Shown here: piece after piece, positions 36,955 to 46,077 of the stretch
Numbering within the stretch: the first letter of the stretch is position 1
Layout of the letters: every line of letters starts with the position of its first letter
NCBI RefSeq assembly: GCF_000472965.1
Contig: NZ_AXAU01000002.1
Span: 1 to 64,000 of the forward strand
DNA length: 64,000 nt
Reading direction: 5' to 3'
Source of the DNA: Bradyrhizobium murdochi
Lineage (GTDB): Bacteria > Pseudomonadota > Alphaproteobacteria > Rhizobiales > Xanthobacteraceae
Notes under the pieces: model-generated
Databases searched by the model: none
What the model was told of the DNA's origin: nothing
The model's input: the letters and a program-made list of their open reading frames with translations, nothing else
Program-made: the position numbers and the translations under genes

Positions 36955-37230
36955 ATGATGAAAATCGCTATTACGGTGGCGGCTGCCGCAACGGTGCTGA
37001 CGACTGCTCCGCTTGTCACTCCGGTTAAGGCCCAAGGCGTCGACGTTCAGGTCGGGCGGGACCGCGACTACGATTACGATAGGGACCATCGCCGACGGTC
37101 CGGCACCACAGTAGGCGTCGGCCCAGGCGGTGTTACCATCGGTCCAGGACAACGTTGTCGTACCGTGACCACCACGGTTGAACGGGACGATGGCCGCATG
37201 ATCAGGCGCAAGGAGCGCCGCTGCGACTAA
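36955..37230 (+). CDS. Small secreted Arg/Asp/Gly-rich protein
   Basis: A 91-residue protein with a signal peptide (MMKIAITVAAAATVLTTAPL, cleavage near VKAQG) and a mature part with Asp/Arg/Tyr repeats (VGRDRDYDYDRDHRRR), a Gly stretch and CRTVTTTVERDDG ending in ERRCD. GAGGAAGGAA precedes ATG 36955. Similar small periplasmic proteins of unknown role occur in this group. Confidence 0.65.
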   Translation: MMKIAITVAAAATVLTTAPLVTPVKAQGVDVQVGRDRDYDYDRDHRRRSGTTVGVGPGGVTIGPGQRCRTVTTTVERDDGRMIRRKERRCD

Positions 37231-37268
37231 GAGCGGCGGAGCTGACGGCCGGCCTCTAACCATAGCTC

Positions 37269-37312
37269 AACTCGGAGCGGGCACCGAGTGATGACGCTTG
37301 CGTCGCCATCAC
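37269..37312. terminator. Stem-loops between convergent genes
   Basis: ACTCGG and CCGAGT pair across an 8-base loop at 37270-37289, and GTGATGACG pairs, with one mismatch, with CGCCATCAC at about 37288-37312. They lie between the convergent genes ending at 37230 and 37406, the expected place for a two-way terminator. Confidence 0.45.
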
Positions 37313-37405
37313 CCTGTTCCCCGATCGGCGAATTCCATTCCGCGACACTGCGATCGCTATCGCGTTCGCGCACAACGTCGTGGACGCCGTTCTCCAGAAG
37401 TCAGG

Positions 37406-38239
37406 CTAGTGCCGCGAAAGATAGTCGGCGCGAACGGGCGCGGCGGCTGATGGCGGCACATCAAGCCGCACGGCGACGCCCTCAAGCTGCGGGCTCGGGG
37501 ACGGATAAAGCTTCATCACCAGCGGATCGTGCCCTGGAACGATATGGCTTTCGTCCGGCGCAAGTGCCAGCAGGCGGTCGAAGCCCTCAAGCATTTCGCC
37601 GATGTGGAGCGCGGTCGCAAACGGACGTTCAGCAGCCATGTTCTCGTAAAAATGGCTGACATCGGAGGCGAGTACGACAAATCCTCGGCGGGTCCCGACC
37701 CGAACGAACTGAAGCCCGGCGGAATGGCCGCCGGCCGCGTGTACCGTAAGCCCGGGAGCGAGCTCGGCATCGCCGTCATAGAACAAGATGCGTCGCGCAT
37801 AGTTCAGCCGTACAATCCCGCAGATATCATCGACCTCGAAGGAATGCGATAACCTCGGATATCGCATAAAGCGCCCCGTGGCGTACGTCAGTTCGCGCTC
37901 CTGCAGATGGAATCGCGCGTTGGGGAAGCGGTCGAAATTGCCGACATGGTCGTAGTGCAAATGTGTCAGGATGACATCCTCGACTTCGGTCGCATTGATG
38001 CCGAACGCGCCGAGCGTCTCCACCGGGCAACGCAAGAACGTCCTCTTTCGTTTGTTCGATACTTCCGCGTTGAACCCGGTATCGATGACGAAGGTACGAC
38101 CTCCGCCCCTCGCCACCCACATGAAATAGTCCATTGGCATTGGCCCATCATGCGGATCGCCACCGATGAAATGCTCGCTCCGCCGCGCATCGCGAGTAGC
38201 ATAGCGGATGGCAAAGAGTTCGTATTCCTGCTCGGCCAT
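37406..38239 (-). CDS. Metallo-beta-lactamase fold hydrolase
   Basis: A 277-residue protein with the HLHYDHVGN metal motif at about 93-101, an upstream FVIDTGFN and later GGHSAGLQFV, SDVSHFY and VPGHDP. The order fits lactonase-like hydrolases of the AHL-lactonase type. Substrate not known; in this operon (with PrpD-like and CMD proteins) it probably opens a ring or cleaves a thioester in a catabolic route. Confidence 0.85.
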   Translation of the reverse strand: MAEQEYELFAIRYATRDARRSEHFIGGDPHDGPMPMDYFMWVARGGGRTFVIDTGFNAEVSNKRKRTFLRCPVETLGAFGINATEVEDVILTHLHYDHVGNFDRFPNARFHLQERELTYATGRFMRYPRLSHSFEVDDICGIVRLNYARRILFYDGDAELAPGLTVHAAGGHSAGLQFVRVGTRRGFVVLASDVSHFYENMAAERPFATALHIGEMLEGFDRLLALAPDESHIVPGHDPLVMKLYPSPSPQLEGVAVRLDVPPSAAAPVRADYLSRH

Positions 38240-38241
38240 GG

Positions 38242-38625
38242 TCAGGATTTCGTTTCAACTTCGTTGAATGCCTCCCGCGCGTTTCGGAACGCGTCTATCC
38301 CTGAGGGAATGCCGCAATACACGGCGACCTGAAGCAAAATCTCCTTGATCTCGTCCTTGGTGAGGCCGTTCTTCAGCGCTCCCTTGACGTGCAGCTTCAG
38401 TTCGTGGGGCCGGTTTAGCGCTCCCAGCATCGCAAGATTGACGATGCTGCGGGTGCGGCGGTCGAGTCCGGGCCGCGTCCACAACGCCCCCCAGCAAAAC
38501 TCGGTCGACCACTCCGCCATCGTCCGGGTGAAATCGTCGGCGCCTGCGATGGATTTGTTGACGTACTCTTCGCCAAGAACTTCCTTGCGGACCTTCAACC
38601 CCTTGTCGAACAACTCAGTCATCAT
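38242..38625 (-). CDS. Carboxymuconolactone decarboxylase-like protein (CMD) 1
   Basis: A 127-residue protein of the PcaC/CMD family: FDKGLKVRKEVLGEEYV, EFCWGALWTRPGLDRRTRSI VNLAMLGALNRPHELKLHV and VAVYCGIPSGIDAFRNARE. A close relative lies at 48634-49017. CMD proteins act on lactone or related intermediates of aromatic and organic-acid breakdown; the exact reaction here is unknown. Second gene of the leftward operon. Confidence 0.85.
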   Translation of the reverse strand: MMTELFDKGLKVRKEVLGEEYVNKSIAGADDFTRTMAEWSTEFCWGALWTRPGLDRRTRSIVNLAMLGALNRPHELKLHVKGALKNGLTKDEIKEILLQVAVYCGIPSGIDAFRNAREAFNEVETKS

Positions 38626-38669
38626 CGGTTCCTTCCATTGTCGGAGTACGGTCTTTCAAGCAGCGCGGC

Positions 38670-40013
38670 TCAGCCACGCGTCCTCATCAGGCTCGAGACA
38701 TCAGCAAGCGTGTCGAGACGCCAAACGTCGTCGATGATGCGATCGATATCCCAATCGCTTCCACCCAGTCGCGCGCAATCGCGCAACTTCGCTTCGATAT
38801 CGCCATCCGATAACGGATCGGCAAGACTGCCCTTTGCAGCCATCACGACCTCGCTGAACGTCTCTCCGGACGTCAGTTGGATCGTGACGCGCGCGGCGCC
38901 ATCTGCAAGCGAGGCGTCAAGCACCGCTGTTACCTTCTGACGCAAGGCCGCGATGTCGGGTCGAAACACGATCGCGTCCGAGAATTCGGCGACACCGGCA
39001 GCACCCAGCAACAGCGCGCAGGCGGCACAATGATGAATGCTGACCCGCGCGTCACGTTCGTTGCGAACCGGACGGTCGCCGCGGGCCAGCAGGAGCGCAG
39101 AGCCCTGCACCGTGATGAAGCCGATATCATCGAGACGCCCGTGCAATTCTGCCCGCAACTTGAAGCAGGCGTCGATTACGGCGTGGAACACGATGCCCGC
39201 CGGATAGGGCTTGTACGTATTCTTCGCGATCTCCCAAGTCTTGCCGAGACGGCCCGTCAGACGCCCAACATCGGGTTCGTCTCCCATGGCGCGAGCCCAG
39301 CCGAGCTGCCCTTCAATGGCCCGCGGCGAAGCGGAATATCCCTCGGCTGCGAGCAACGCCGCGAACAGGCCATTGCGCGCCGCATTGCCGACACTGACAT
39401 TCTTGGCTGCGGTCGGGAGACTTTCGACGATCCCCGCGGACTGACTGGCCGCAATTCCGATCGCATCTGCGATCTTGCCTGCCGAGAGCCCGAGCAACCA
39501 GGCACAGGCTGCGGCGGCGCCAAACACCCCGCAGGTCGATGTGATATGCCAGCCACGCGCATAATGTCCCGGCGATACTGCGCTGCCGACGCGGCATTCG
39601 ACTTCCACGCCGAGAATGAATGCGGTGAGAACGGCTTGCCCCGAAAACCCTCGCGCTTGCGCCAACGCCAGCACGGGCGCTGCGACCGGCGCCGCTGGAT
39701 GAATGATCGTATCGAGATGGGTATCGTCGAAATCGAGCAGGTTGGCCGAAATGGCGTTGACGAACGCCGCGCCCATCGCATCGAGCCGTTCCGGACGACC
39801 GATGATCGTGGATGTCGCAGCGCCGCTAAATGGCAATAGCGTCCGCACCGCGCCGGTAACGGCGGGATCATTCGCCGACGCAAGCGCTGTCGCGAAGAAA
39901 TTCAGGATCGAGCGTTTCGCCTCGTGACTTTGCGCCGCGACATCCGTCCACGCGATGCCGGCAACGAAATCGGCGAGCGTTGTGCTGGCGCCTTGCGCTT
40001 CATCTTGTCGCAC
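38670..40013 (-). CDS. MmgE/PrpD family protein 1
   Basis: A 447-residue protein of the MmgE/PrpD (2-methylcitrate dehydratase-like) fold: FVNAISANLLDFDDTHLDTI IHPAAPVAAPVLALAQ, AASQSAGIVESLP and YPAGIVFHAVIDACFKLR. Family members dehydrate hydroxy acids. It heads the leftward operon; a second PrpD-like protein is encoded divergently at 41123. Confidence 0.88.
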   Translation of the reverse strand: MRQDEAQGASTTLADFVAGIAWTDVAAQSHEAKRSILNFFATALASANDPAVTGAVRTLLPFSGAATSTIIGRPERLDAMGAAFVNAISANLLDFDDTHLDTIIHPAAPVAAPVLALAQARGFSGQAVLTAFILGVEVECRVGSAVSPGHYARGWHITSTCGVFGAAAACAWLLGLSAGKIADAIGIAASQSAGIVESLPTAAKNVSVGNAARNGLFAALLAAEGYSASPRAIEGQLGWARAMGDEPDVGRLTGRLGKTWEIAKNTYKPYPAGIVFHAVIDACFKLRAELHGRLDDIGFITVQGSALLLARGDRPVRNERDARVSIHHCAACALLLGAAGVAEFSDAIVFRPDIAALRQKVTAVLDASLADGAARVTIQLTSGETFSEVVMAAKGSLADPLSDGDIEAKLRDCARLGGSDWDIDRIIDDVWRLDTLADVSSLMRTRG

Positions 40014-40196
40014 GGAGCGAATTCCTCGGACCTCGTTTTTCCGACCCTATTCCGGCGCACCGTGGCGTGTCGACAAGAATCTTATGCTTGACAGATTGAC
40101 TGACAATCCGGACATTCGATGAAACGCGGCCGGGAGCCCTGCCGCAGCAAGAACAATGAACACCCGCCTTAAGGCGGTGCGACAGGGAGCGAGACG

Positions 40197-41090
40197 ATGG
40201 CGGGAGAGACGATCGGCTTCGTGGGAACGGGCCGCATGGGCGGGCCGATGGCCGGGCGACTGATAGAAGCCGGCTACACCCTGTGCGTCTACGACACGCA
40301 GTGCGAGGCCACCAAGCCGCTCGTCGCGCGCGGTGCACGCCTTGCAAAATCGCCTGCCGAGGTTGCCTCGTCGGCGGATATCGTGCTGGCGAGCCTGCCG
40401 ACCCCTGACATCGTCAAAGCCGTCGCACTAGGGCCTGACGGAATCATTGCGGGAAACCGCGCCCGCATCGTGATCGACCTGTCCACCAGCGGCCCTGGTG
40501 CGGCCAAACTGATCGCAGAAGGATTCAAACCCAGAAACCTGACTTTGGTGGATGCTCCGGTCAGCGGCGGCATCAAGGGCGCGGTGAACGGCACACTTGC
40601 GGTCATGGTGTCATGCCCCAAGGACACCTACGAGACGGTGCAGCCGATCTTAAAACACTTCGGAAAGCTGTTTTATACCGGCGACAAACCGGGCACGGCG
40701 CAGACCGCAAAGCTCGCCAACAATCTGATGGCGGCGGCCGCCCTGGTGATCACGTCGGAAGCGGTTGCGATGGGCGTCAAGGGCGGTGTCAACGCCAAGG
40801 TGCTGATCGACATCATCAATGCCAGCAGCGGCCGCAACAGCGCGTCCGAAGACAAGTTCCCGCGCGCGGTGCTTCCCGGCACGTTCGATTTCGGCTTCAC
40901 CACCGGCCTTTCTTACAAAGACGTTCGGCTCTGCATCGATGAAGCCGAGGCTATGGGTGTGCCGATGGTGTGCGGATCCGTGGTTCGGCAGATGCTTGCC
41001 ATCACCAACGCCAAACATGGCGCGTCATCCGATTTCACGTCGATCGCGAAGGTCCTTGAAGAGTGGGCCGGTGTGGAAATGCGCGGCTAA
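40197..41090 (+). CDS. NAD(P)-dependent oxidoreductase, 3-hydroxyisobutyrate dehydrogenase family
   Basis: A 297-residue enzyme: IGFVGTGRMGGPMAGRLIEA nucleotide loop, TLVDAPVSGGIKGAVNGTLA, GTAQTAKLANNLM with the catalytic Lys, and SSGRNSASEDKFPRAVL. These are the landmarks of 3-hydroxyisobutyrate / tartronate semialdehyde-type dehydrogenases. Divergent from MmgE/PrpD 1, about 180 bases apart, and first gene of the rightward operon. Confidence 0.9.
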   Translation: MAGETIGFVGTGRMGGPMAGRLIEAGYTLCVYDTQCEATKPLVARGARLAKSPAEVASSADIVLASLPTPDIVKAVALGPDGIIAGNRARIVIDLSTSGPGAAKLIAEGFKPRNLTLVDAPVSGGIKGAVNGTLAVMVSCPKDTYETVQPILKHFGKLFYTGDKPGTAQTAKLANNLMAAAALVITSEAVAMGVKGGVNAKVLIDIINASSGRNSASEDKFPRAVLPGTFDFGFTTGLSYKDVRLCIDEAEAMGVPMVCGSVVRQMLAITNAKHGASSDFTSIAKVLEEWAGVEMRG

Positions 41091-41122
41091 GATTTGGGAA
41101 AGTCGAGCAAGGAACGATTGCA

Positions 41123-42628
41123 ATGACAATCGGGTCGAGCGGATCGAACGAGACGCCTCTGGCGCGGCAACTGGCCCGCGCTTCGCTTGCGGTCGATCTC
41201 GTCCGATTGGAGGAAAGCGTCGTTGCCAAGGCCAAGATTTGCCTTCTGGACTTTCTTTCCTGCGCATTCGAGGCGCGTCATCATCCGTGGAGCCGGCAGG
41301 CGATCGGCATCGCACGCCACACCGAGAACGGCGCAACCATCATCGGGACAAGCAAGCTTGCGACGCCAGGCGACGCGGCCTTTGCCAACGCGACGCTCGG
41401 CCATGGCTTGGTGCGTGAAGACATGCACTCTGCAAGCATCTGCCATCATGGAGTCGTGATCTGGCCGACGCTGCTCGCTCTGTCGGAGCGAACGCCGCTG
41501 TCTGGCGCCACCCTGCTCGCCGCTGCGATCGTCGGCTATGAGGCCGGCGCGCAGATCGGGCGAGCCCTCTTCAACGCCCATCTGGCGCGCCTCTATCGGC
41601 CGACCGGCCTGGTCGCACCGTTGGGAGCAGCCCTCGCGGGGAGCCGTGCGCTTGGTCTTACCGAAGATGCTGCGACGAGCGCGGTTTCGATTGCCGCCAA
41701 TACATCGTCGGGCCTGAACGAGTGGCCGCATGCCGGCGGCTCGGAGATGTATTTCCATCCGGGCTTTGCCGCCCGCAACGCCATCGCGGCGATTGAACTG
41801 GCGGAAGCTGGCGCCGCCGCCTCGGAAACCATCCTCGAAGGCGAAGCTGGATTGTTTGCGGCCTACCGACGCCAGGCTGCGCCTGCCGGCATTCGGTTGT
41901 TTGCAGGCTCGGAGCCGGAAATCATGGCGGTCTACAACAAACCGGTGCCTGCCTGCAATTTTGCGCAAACCGCCGCGCAGGCCGCGCTGCGGGCGGCTCG
42001 TGAGCTTAAGAATCCGGAAGAGATCGAGGCGGTTTCGATCCTCGTCCCCGATGCGGCGGCGCGCTATCCCGGCTGCGATCCCCGGGGGCCTTACCGGAAC
42101 ACGCTGCAAGCCAAGATGAGCATTCCCTTCAGCGTCGCTGCGGTGCTTGCCCGCGGTGCCATCGAAGAGACCAATGACGCAGCGATCAATGACCCCAAAA
42201 TCCTGCGTCTGGTCGAGCGGACCGAGCTCCAGAGCGATTCCAGTTTCACCGCCGCCTTTCCGGCGCAGCAGGGCGCCGAAGTCTCGGTCGGCCTGCGCAA
42301 TGGAACGACGATCCGGCAACGCCTCGACAATGTCATAGCGGCCACGCCGCAGGAAATCCGCACCCGCTTTCGGCAGGCCGCCACGGACGCCATCGGCGGC
42401 AATCGCGCGCACCGTCTGGAGGAGCTTGTCGACGGTTGCGAACGGCTCCCAGACAGCGGCGTCATCGCCAAGCAGTGCCGGCTTGAACCAGCGGAGCGGC
42501 TGCTCCGGCCAGCATCAATGATGATTGAGAACAAGAAAATGGGGGATGCGATGGACAAACCAGAGCCGATGGTGCCGGCAGCAAGCCCACGATCCACATC
42601 CTCCCGCGCGATGCGAGGTGAGCGGTGA
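41123..42628 (+). CDS. MmgE/PrpD family protein 2
   Basis: A 501-residue MmgE/PrpD protein: KICLLDFLSCAFEARHH, FANATLGHGLVREDMHSASI CHHGVVIWPTLLAL, and KPVPACNFAQTAAQAALRAA. It is longer at the C-terminus than usual, with a disordered tail (EPMVPAASPRSTSSRAMRGE). Start at 41123 with AAGGAA upstream. Its stop overlaps livH (GTGA). Confidence 0.87.
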   Translation: MTIGSSGSNETPLARQLARASLAVDLVRLEESVVAKAKICLLDFLSCAFEARHHPWSRQAIGIARHTENGATIIGTSKLATPGDAAFANATLGHGLVREDMHSASICHHGVVIWPTLLALSERTPLSGATLLAAAIVGYEAGAQIGRALFNAHLARLYRPTGLVAPLGAALAGSRALGLTEDAATSAVSIAANTSSGLNEWPHAGGSEMYFHPGFAARNAIAAIELAEAGAAASETILEGEAGLFAAYRRQAAPAGIRLFAGSEPEIMAVYNKPVPACNFAQTAAQAALRAARELKNPEEIEAVSILVPDAAARYPGCDPRGPYRNTLQAKMSIPFSVAAVLARGAIEETNDAAINDPKILRLVERTELQSDSSFTAAFPAQQGAEVSVGLRNGTTIRQRLDNVIAATPQEIRTRFRQAATDAIGGNRAHRLEELVDGCERLPDSGVIAKQCRLEPAERLLRPASMMIENKKMGDAMDKPEPMVPAASPRSTSSRAMRGER

Positions 42629-43575
42629 CAGCAGCGCTGGAGGGCTTTCTGCAGGCCTTGACCGCCGGACTTCTGATCGGTGCGGTCTATGGCTTGATGT
42701 GTGTTGGGCTCGGCCTGATTTTCGGCGTCATGCGGGTCATCAACTTCGCCCAGGGCGATTTCATGATGCTCGGCATGTATGCGGCGTTCTATTTCTTCAC
42801 CGCGCTTGGCGTGCAGGCCACTTTCGGCAACGCCTTTGGGCCGTTCGTGGCGATTCTTCTCGCCGGTCCAATCCTCGCGGTGTTCGGTTACGCGATTCAT
42901 CTCGTCCTGATCTCGCGCGTATCGGGCACGCGCACCACCTCCCTCGAGGGTGAAGGTCACTACGCCCAGCTCATTCTGACGCTTGGGATCGCGCTGATCC
43001 TGCAGAACGGCGGCCTGATCGTATTCGGCTCGGTGCTGGCGTCGATCCGCACACCGCTATCGAGCTCGGCCTGGGAGCTCGGGCCGCTGTTCAATGACAT
43101 CAGTGTCTTCGTCAACAAAGCGCGCGGCATCGATGCCGTGGTCTCGCTGGTAACGATGATACTGCTGACCCTATTGATCACGCGATCACGGCTCGGAAAG
43201 TCGCTGCGGGCCGCAGCCGATAATCCGACGGCGGCAACCTATATGGGGATCGACGTCGATCGCGCGCACCGCGTTGCCTTCGCGCTCGGCACCGGCATAA
43301 CAGCGATTGCCGGCGGCCTGCTCGCCACCAACTATCCATTTCATCCCTTTGTCGGCGTCGAGTACGTCATCGTCATGTATGCCGGTGTCGTGCTAGGCGG
43401 CATGGGCAGCATCATCGGCGCCTTCTGGGGCGGCATGACCATCGGCCTGGTGCAGCAGATGTCGACGCTGGTGCTGCCGACGCAACTGCAGAACGCCGCG
43501 ATCTTCGTCGTCTTCCTCCTGATCATCTTCTTCCGTCCGCAAGGCTTCTTCGGACGCATGGTCGAGAGGACGTGA
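42625..43575 (+). CDS. livH: Branched-chain amino acid-type ABC permease
   Basis: A 316-residue multi-helix permease: GLLIGAVYGLMCVGLGLIFG VMRVINFAQGDFMMLGMY is the standard LivH front, with LRAAADNPTAATYMGIDVD and GVVLGGMGSIIGAFWGG later. GTG start overlaps the previous stop. With LivM-LivG, LivF and LivK proteins it forms a HAAT-type uptake system. Neighbouring catabolic genes suggest the substrate is a carboxylic acid rather than an amino acid (inference). Confidence 0.92.
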   Translation: MTAALEGFLQALTAGLLIGAVYGLMCVGLGLIFGVMRVINFAQGDFMMLGMYAAFYFFTALGVQATFGNAFGPFVAILLAGPILAVFGYAIHLVLISRVSGTRTTSLEGEGHYAQLILTLGIALILQNGGLIVFGSVLASIRTPLSSSAWELGPLFNDISVFVNKARGIDAVVSLVTMILLTLLITRSRLGKSLRAAADNPTAATYMGIDVDRAHRVAFALGTGITAIAGGLLATNYPFHPFVGVEYVIVMYAGVVLGGMGSIIGAFWGGMTIGLVQQMSTLVLPTQLQNAAIFVVFLLIIFFRPQGFFGRMVERT

Positions 43576-45350
43576 CGATGCAGAACCTGCGATCGCTCCT
43601 CCCCATTCTGGCCTTCACCGCGCTCTATGCCGTGCTGTCGCTGAGCGTCACCAATTCGTACTACCAACTGGTGATGACATTGGTGCCGGTGTGGGCGGTG
43701 TTCGGCCTGTCCTGGAATCTGCTCAGCGGCTACACCGGCCTGATCTCGTTCGGCCACGCCGCGTTCTTCGGAATTGGCGCCTACACCACTGCGCTCGGTC
43801 AGATCTATTTCGATCTTTCGCCGTGGATGCTGATCCCGATTGCGGCCATGCTTGGCGGCATCGCCGGGTTCCTGATCGGATTTCCGACATTCCGGCTGTC
43901 GGGACACTACTTCGCGCTGGCGATGCTCGCCTATCCGCTCGCCATTCTCTACGTGTTCGAATGGCTCGGCTTTCAGGAAGTCACGTTGCCGATCAAGCGC
44001 GACAATCCGATCGCCTACATGCAATTTGCAGATCCCCGTCTCTACACATTGCTGGCGCTAGCCATGATGCTGGCGACGATCCTGCTCACCCGGCTGATCG
44101 AAAAATCGCGGTTCGGCATGGCGCTGCTGGCGATCAAGCAGAACGAAGCCGCGGCCGAAGCAGCCGGCATCAACACGCTGGCCTGGAAGCTGCGCGCCAT
44201 CACCCTGAGCGGAGCGATTGCCGGGGCGATCGGCGCCTTCTATGCCGTCGTGCTGCTGATGGTGACCCCGCAATCGGTGTTCGGCATGCTGGTTTCCGCG
44301 CAGGCGCTGACGGTCGCCATGTTCGGTGGGGTCGGAACGGTCTGGGGACCGGTGATCGGCTCCGTGATCCTGATCCCGCTTGCCGAAACGCTCAACGCCG
44401 AGGCGGGCTCGCGCTTTCCAGGCATTCAAGGCGTGATCTTCGGTCTCGCGATCATATCGGTCATCCTGGTTGCGCCTGAGGGACTGTTCTGGAAACTGCG
44501 CGATTTCTTGCGGAAACGAGTAACCTCACCCGCTGTGGCGACGCCGAGCGCGCCCGTTCAGCCTGCTGCCGCCATCGCCAATCCGTCCCGTCCGGAACGA
44601 TCCAGGGGCGTGGGCGAAGTGGTGCTCGAAGTCCGCAACCTGTCGCGCTCCTTTGGCGGGCTGAAAGCCGTCCAGAACGTCAGTTTCAAACTGCGGCGCA
44701 ACGAGATCCTTGGAATCATCGGTCCGAACGGCGCCGGAAAGACCACGCTGTTCAACCTGCTGAACGGATTCCTGCGACCCGGCACCGGCGAGATTCTCCT
44801 CGACGGGCGCGACATGTCAGGCCGCAAGCCGCACGAGCTCTGCGAGGCCGGTATCGGCCGGACCTTCCAGATCATGCGTCCGTTCTTGCGTATGTCGATC
44901 TCGGACAATGTCGTGGTGGGCGCGTACGTCCGCGCCAGGACGGACGCCGAAGCGAGGCGGCTGGCGACCGAGGCGATCGCGCGCGTCGGCCTGTCCGATA
45001 TTGCCGACCGCATCGCCGGCGAGCTCACGACCAAGGAGCTGCGGCTGATGGAATTGGCCCGCGCGCTCGCCGGGCAGCCTCGAATCCTGCTACTTGACGA
45101 AACGCTGGCGGGCCTTGGGCATGACGAAGCCAACGAGGTCGTGGCGGTGATCCAGCGTCTCGCCCGCGACGGCATGACGATCGCTATCATCGAGCACACC
45201 ATGCAGGCCATGGTTCGCCTGGTCGACAGTTTCCTCGTTCTCGACCATGGCGCGGTCATTGTGGAGGGCGAGCCGGAAGCCGTCACGCGCGACAGCCGCG
45301 TCATCGAGGCCTATCTCGGCAAGAAGTGGGTGGCCCATGCTCCACATTGA
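43572..45350 (+). CDS. LivM-LivG fusion: permease joined to ABC ATPase
   Basis: A 592-residue protein. Residues 1-315 are a LivM permease (LLSGYTGLISFGHAAFFGIG, LAIKQNEAAAEAAGINTLAW KLRA). After a Pro/Ala linker, residues about 348-590 are a LivG-type ATPase with FGGLKAVQNVSF, Walker A GPNGAGKTT and Walker B ILLLDETLAGL. The usual LSGGQ signature is replaced by ELTTKELRLMELARAL. Start either GTG 43572 (overlapping the livH stop) or ATG 43578. Overlaps livF by 14 bases. Confidence 0.9.
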   Translation: MTMQNLRSLLPILAFTALYAVLSLSVTNSYYQLVMTLVPVWAVFGLSWNLLSGYTGLISFGHAAFFGIGAYTTALGQIYFDLSPWMLIPIAAMLGGIAGFLIGFPTFRLSGHYFALAMLAYPLAILYVFEWLGFQEVTLPIKRDNPIAYMQFADPRLYTLLALAMMLATILLTRLIEKSRFGMALLAIKQNEAAAEAAGINTLAWKLRAITLSGAIAGAIGAFYAVVLLMVTPQSVFGMLVSAQALTVAMFGGVGTVWGPVIGSVILIPLAETLNAEAGSRFPGIQGVIFGLAIISVILVAPEGLFWKLRDFLRKRVTSPAVATPSAPVQPAAAIANPSRPERSRGVGEVVLEVRNLSRSFGGLKAVQNVSFKLRRNEILGIIGPNGAGKTTLFNLLNGFLRPGTGEILLDGRDMSGRKPHELCEAGIGRTFQIMRPFLRMSISDNVVVGAYVRARTDAEARRLATEAIARVGLSDIADRIAGELTTKELRLMELARALAGQPRILLLDETLAGLGHDEANEVVAVIQRLARDGMTIAIIEHTMQAMVRLVDSFLVLDHGAVIVEGEPEAVTRDSRVIEAYLGKKWVAHAPH

Positions 45351-46044
45351 ACGGCTGACCGCCGGCTATTCGGCAATTCCGGTTCTGAATGGCGTCTCGA
45401 TCAAGGTCGAGCAGGGCCAGTTCGTCGCGATCGTCGGCCCGAACGGCGCCGGCAAGACCACGCTGTTCAAGACGATCTCCGGAATCGTGCGGCCGAGCGC
45501 TGGTACGATCACCTTCGAGGGGTCCGACCTGTTGTCAGTCCATCCCGCGCGACGGCCCCATCTCGGCATCGCCCATGTTCCCGAAGGCCGCCAGGTTTTT
45601 CCCTCGCTCACCGTGACGGAAAATCTGGAAATGGGCGCGATGACCGAAGCTGGCCACCGCGACTGGAAGCGCAACATCGAGCGCATCTTCGAATGGCTGC
45701 CCGTGCTCGCCGAACGCCGCGACCAGTTCGCGGGAACGTTGTCAGGCGGACAGCAGCAGATGCTGGCGATCGGCCGGGGATTGGCGTCTTCGCCCAAACT
45801 TCTGATGCTGGATGAACCTTCGATGGGGCTCGCGCCCACGGTAGCCGATTTCATCTTCGAACGGCTGATCGAGATTCGCCGGCAGTCGAAGCTGACAATT
45901 CTACTAGTCGAACAGCGCGTGGCGGAAGCACTGGAATCCGCCGATCACGGCTACGTCCTCGAAGCCGGCCGCGTCGCACTCGAAGGCAACAACGAAACCC
46001 TGCGCGCGGATGACCGCGTGCGCAAGGCCTATCTCGGCATGTGA
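45337..46044 (+). CDS. livF: ABC transporter ATP-binding protein, LivF type
   Basis: A 235-residue ATPase with GPNGAGKTTLFKTISGI, SGGQQQMLAIGRGL (complete signature) and LLMLDEPSMGLAP. Start at 45337 inside the end of the fusion gene, so translation is coupled. The complete signature here contrasts with the altered one of the LivG half. Confidence 0.93.
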   Translation: MLHIERLTAGYSAIPVLNGVSIKVEQGQFVAIVGPNGAGKTTLFKTISGIVRPSAGTITFEGSDLLSVHPARRPHLGIAHVPEGRQVFPSLTVTENLEMGAMTEAGHRDWKRNIERIFEWLPVLAERRDQFAGTLSGGQQQMLAIGRGLASSPKLLMLDEPSMGLAPTVADFIFERLIEIRRQSKLTILLVEQRVAEALESADHGYVLEAGRVALEGNNETLRADDRVRKAYLGM

Positions 46045-46077
46045 CAACAAACGATCAACAAGCCATTGGGAGGAAAA

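Noticed and set aside
38877..39839. 320-residue open frame on the plus strand
   Set aside because: Antisense to MmgE/PrpD 1; composition typical of a shadow frame.
41087..42412. 441-residue open frame on the minus strand
   Set aside because: It is wholly antisense to the MmgE/PrpD 2 gene, Arg-rich and without domain features; an artefact of GC-rich coding DNA.
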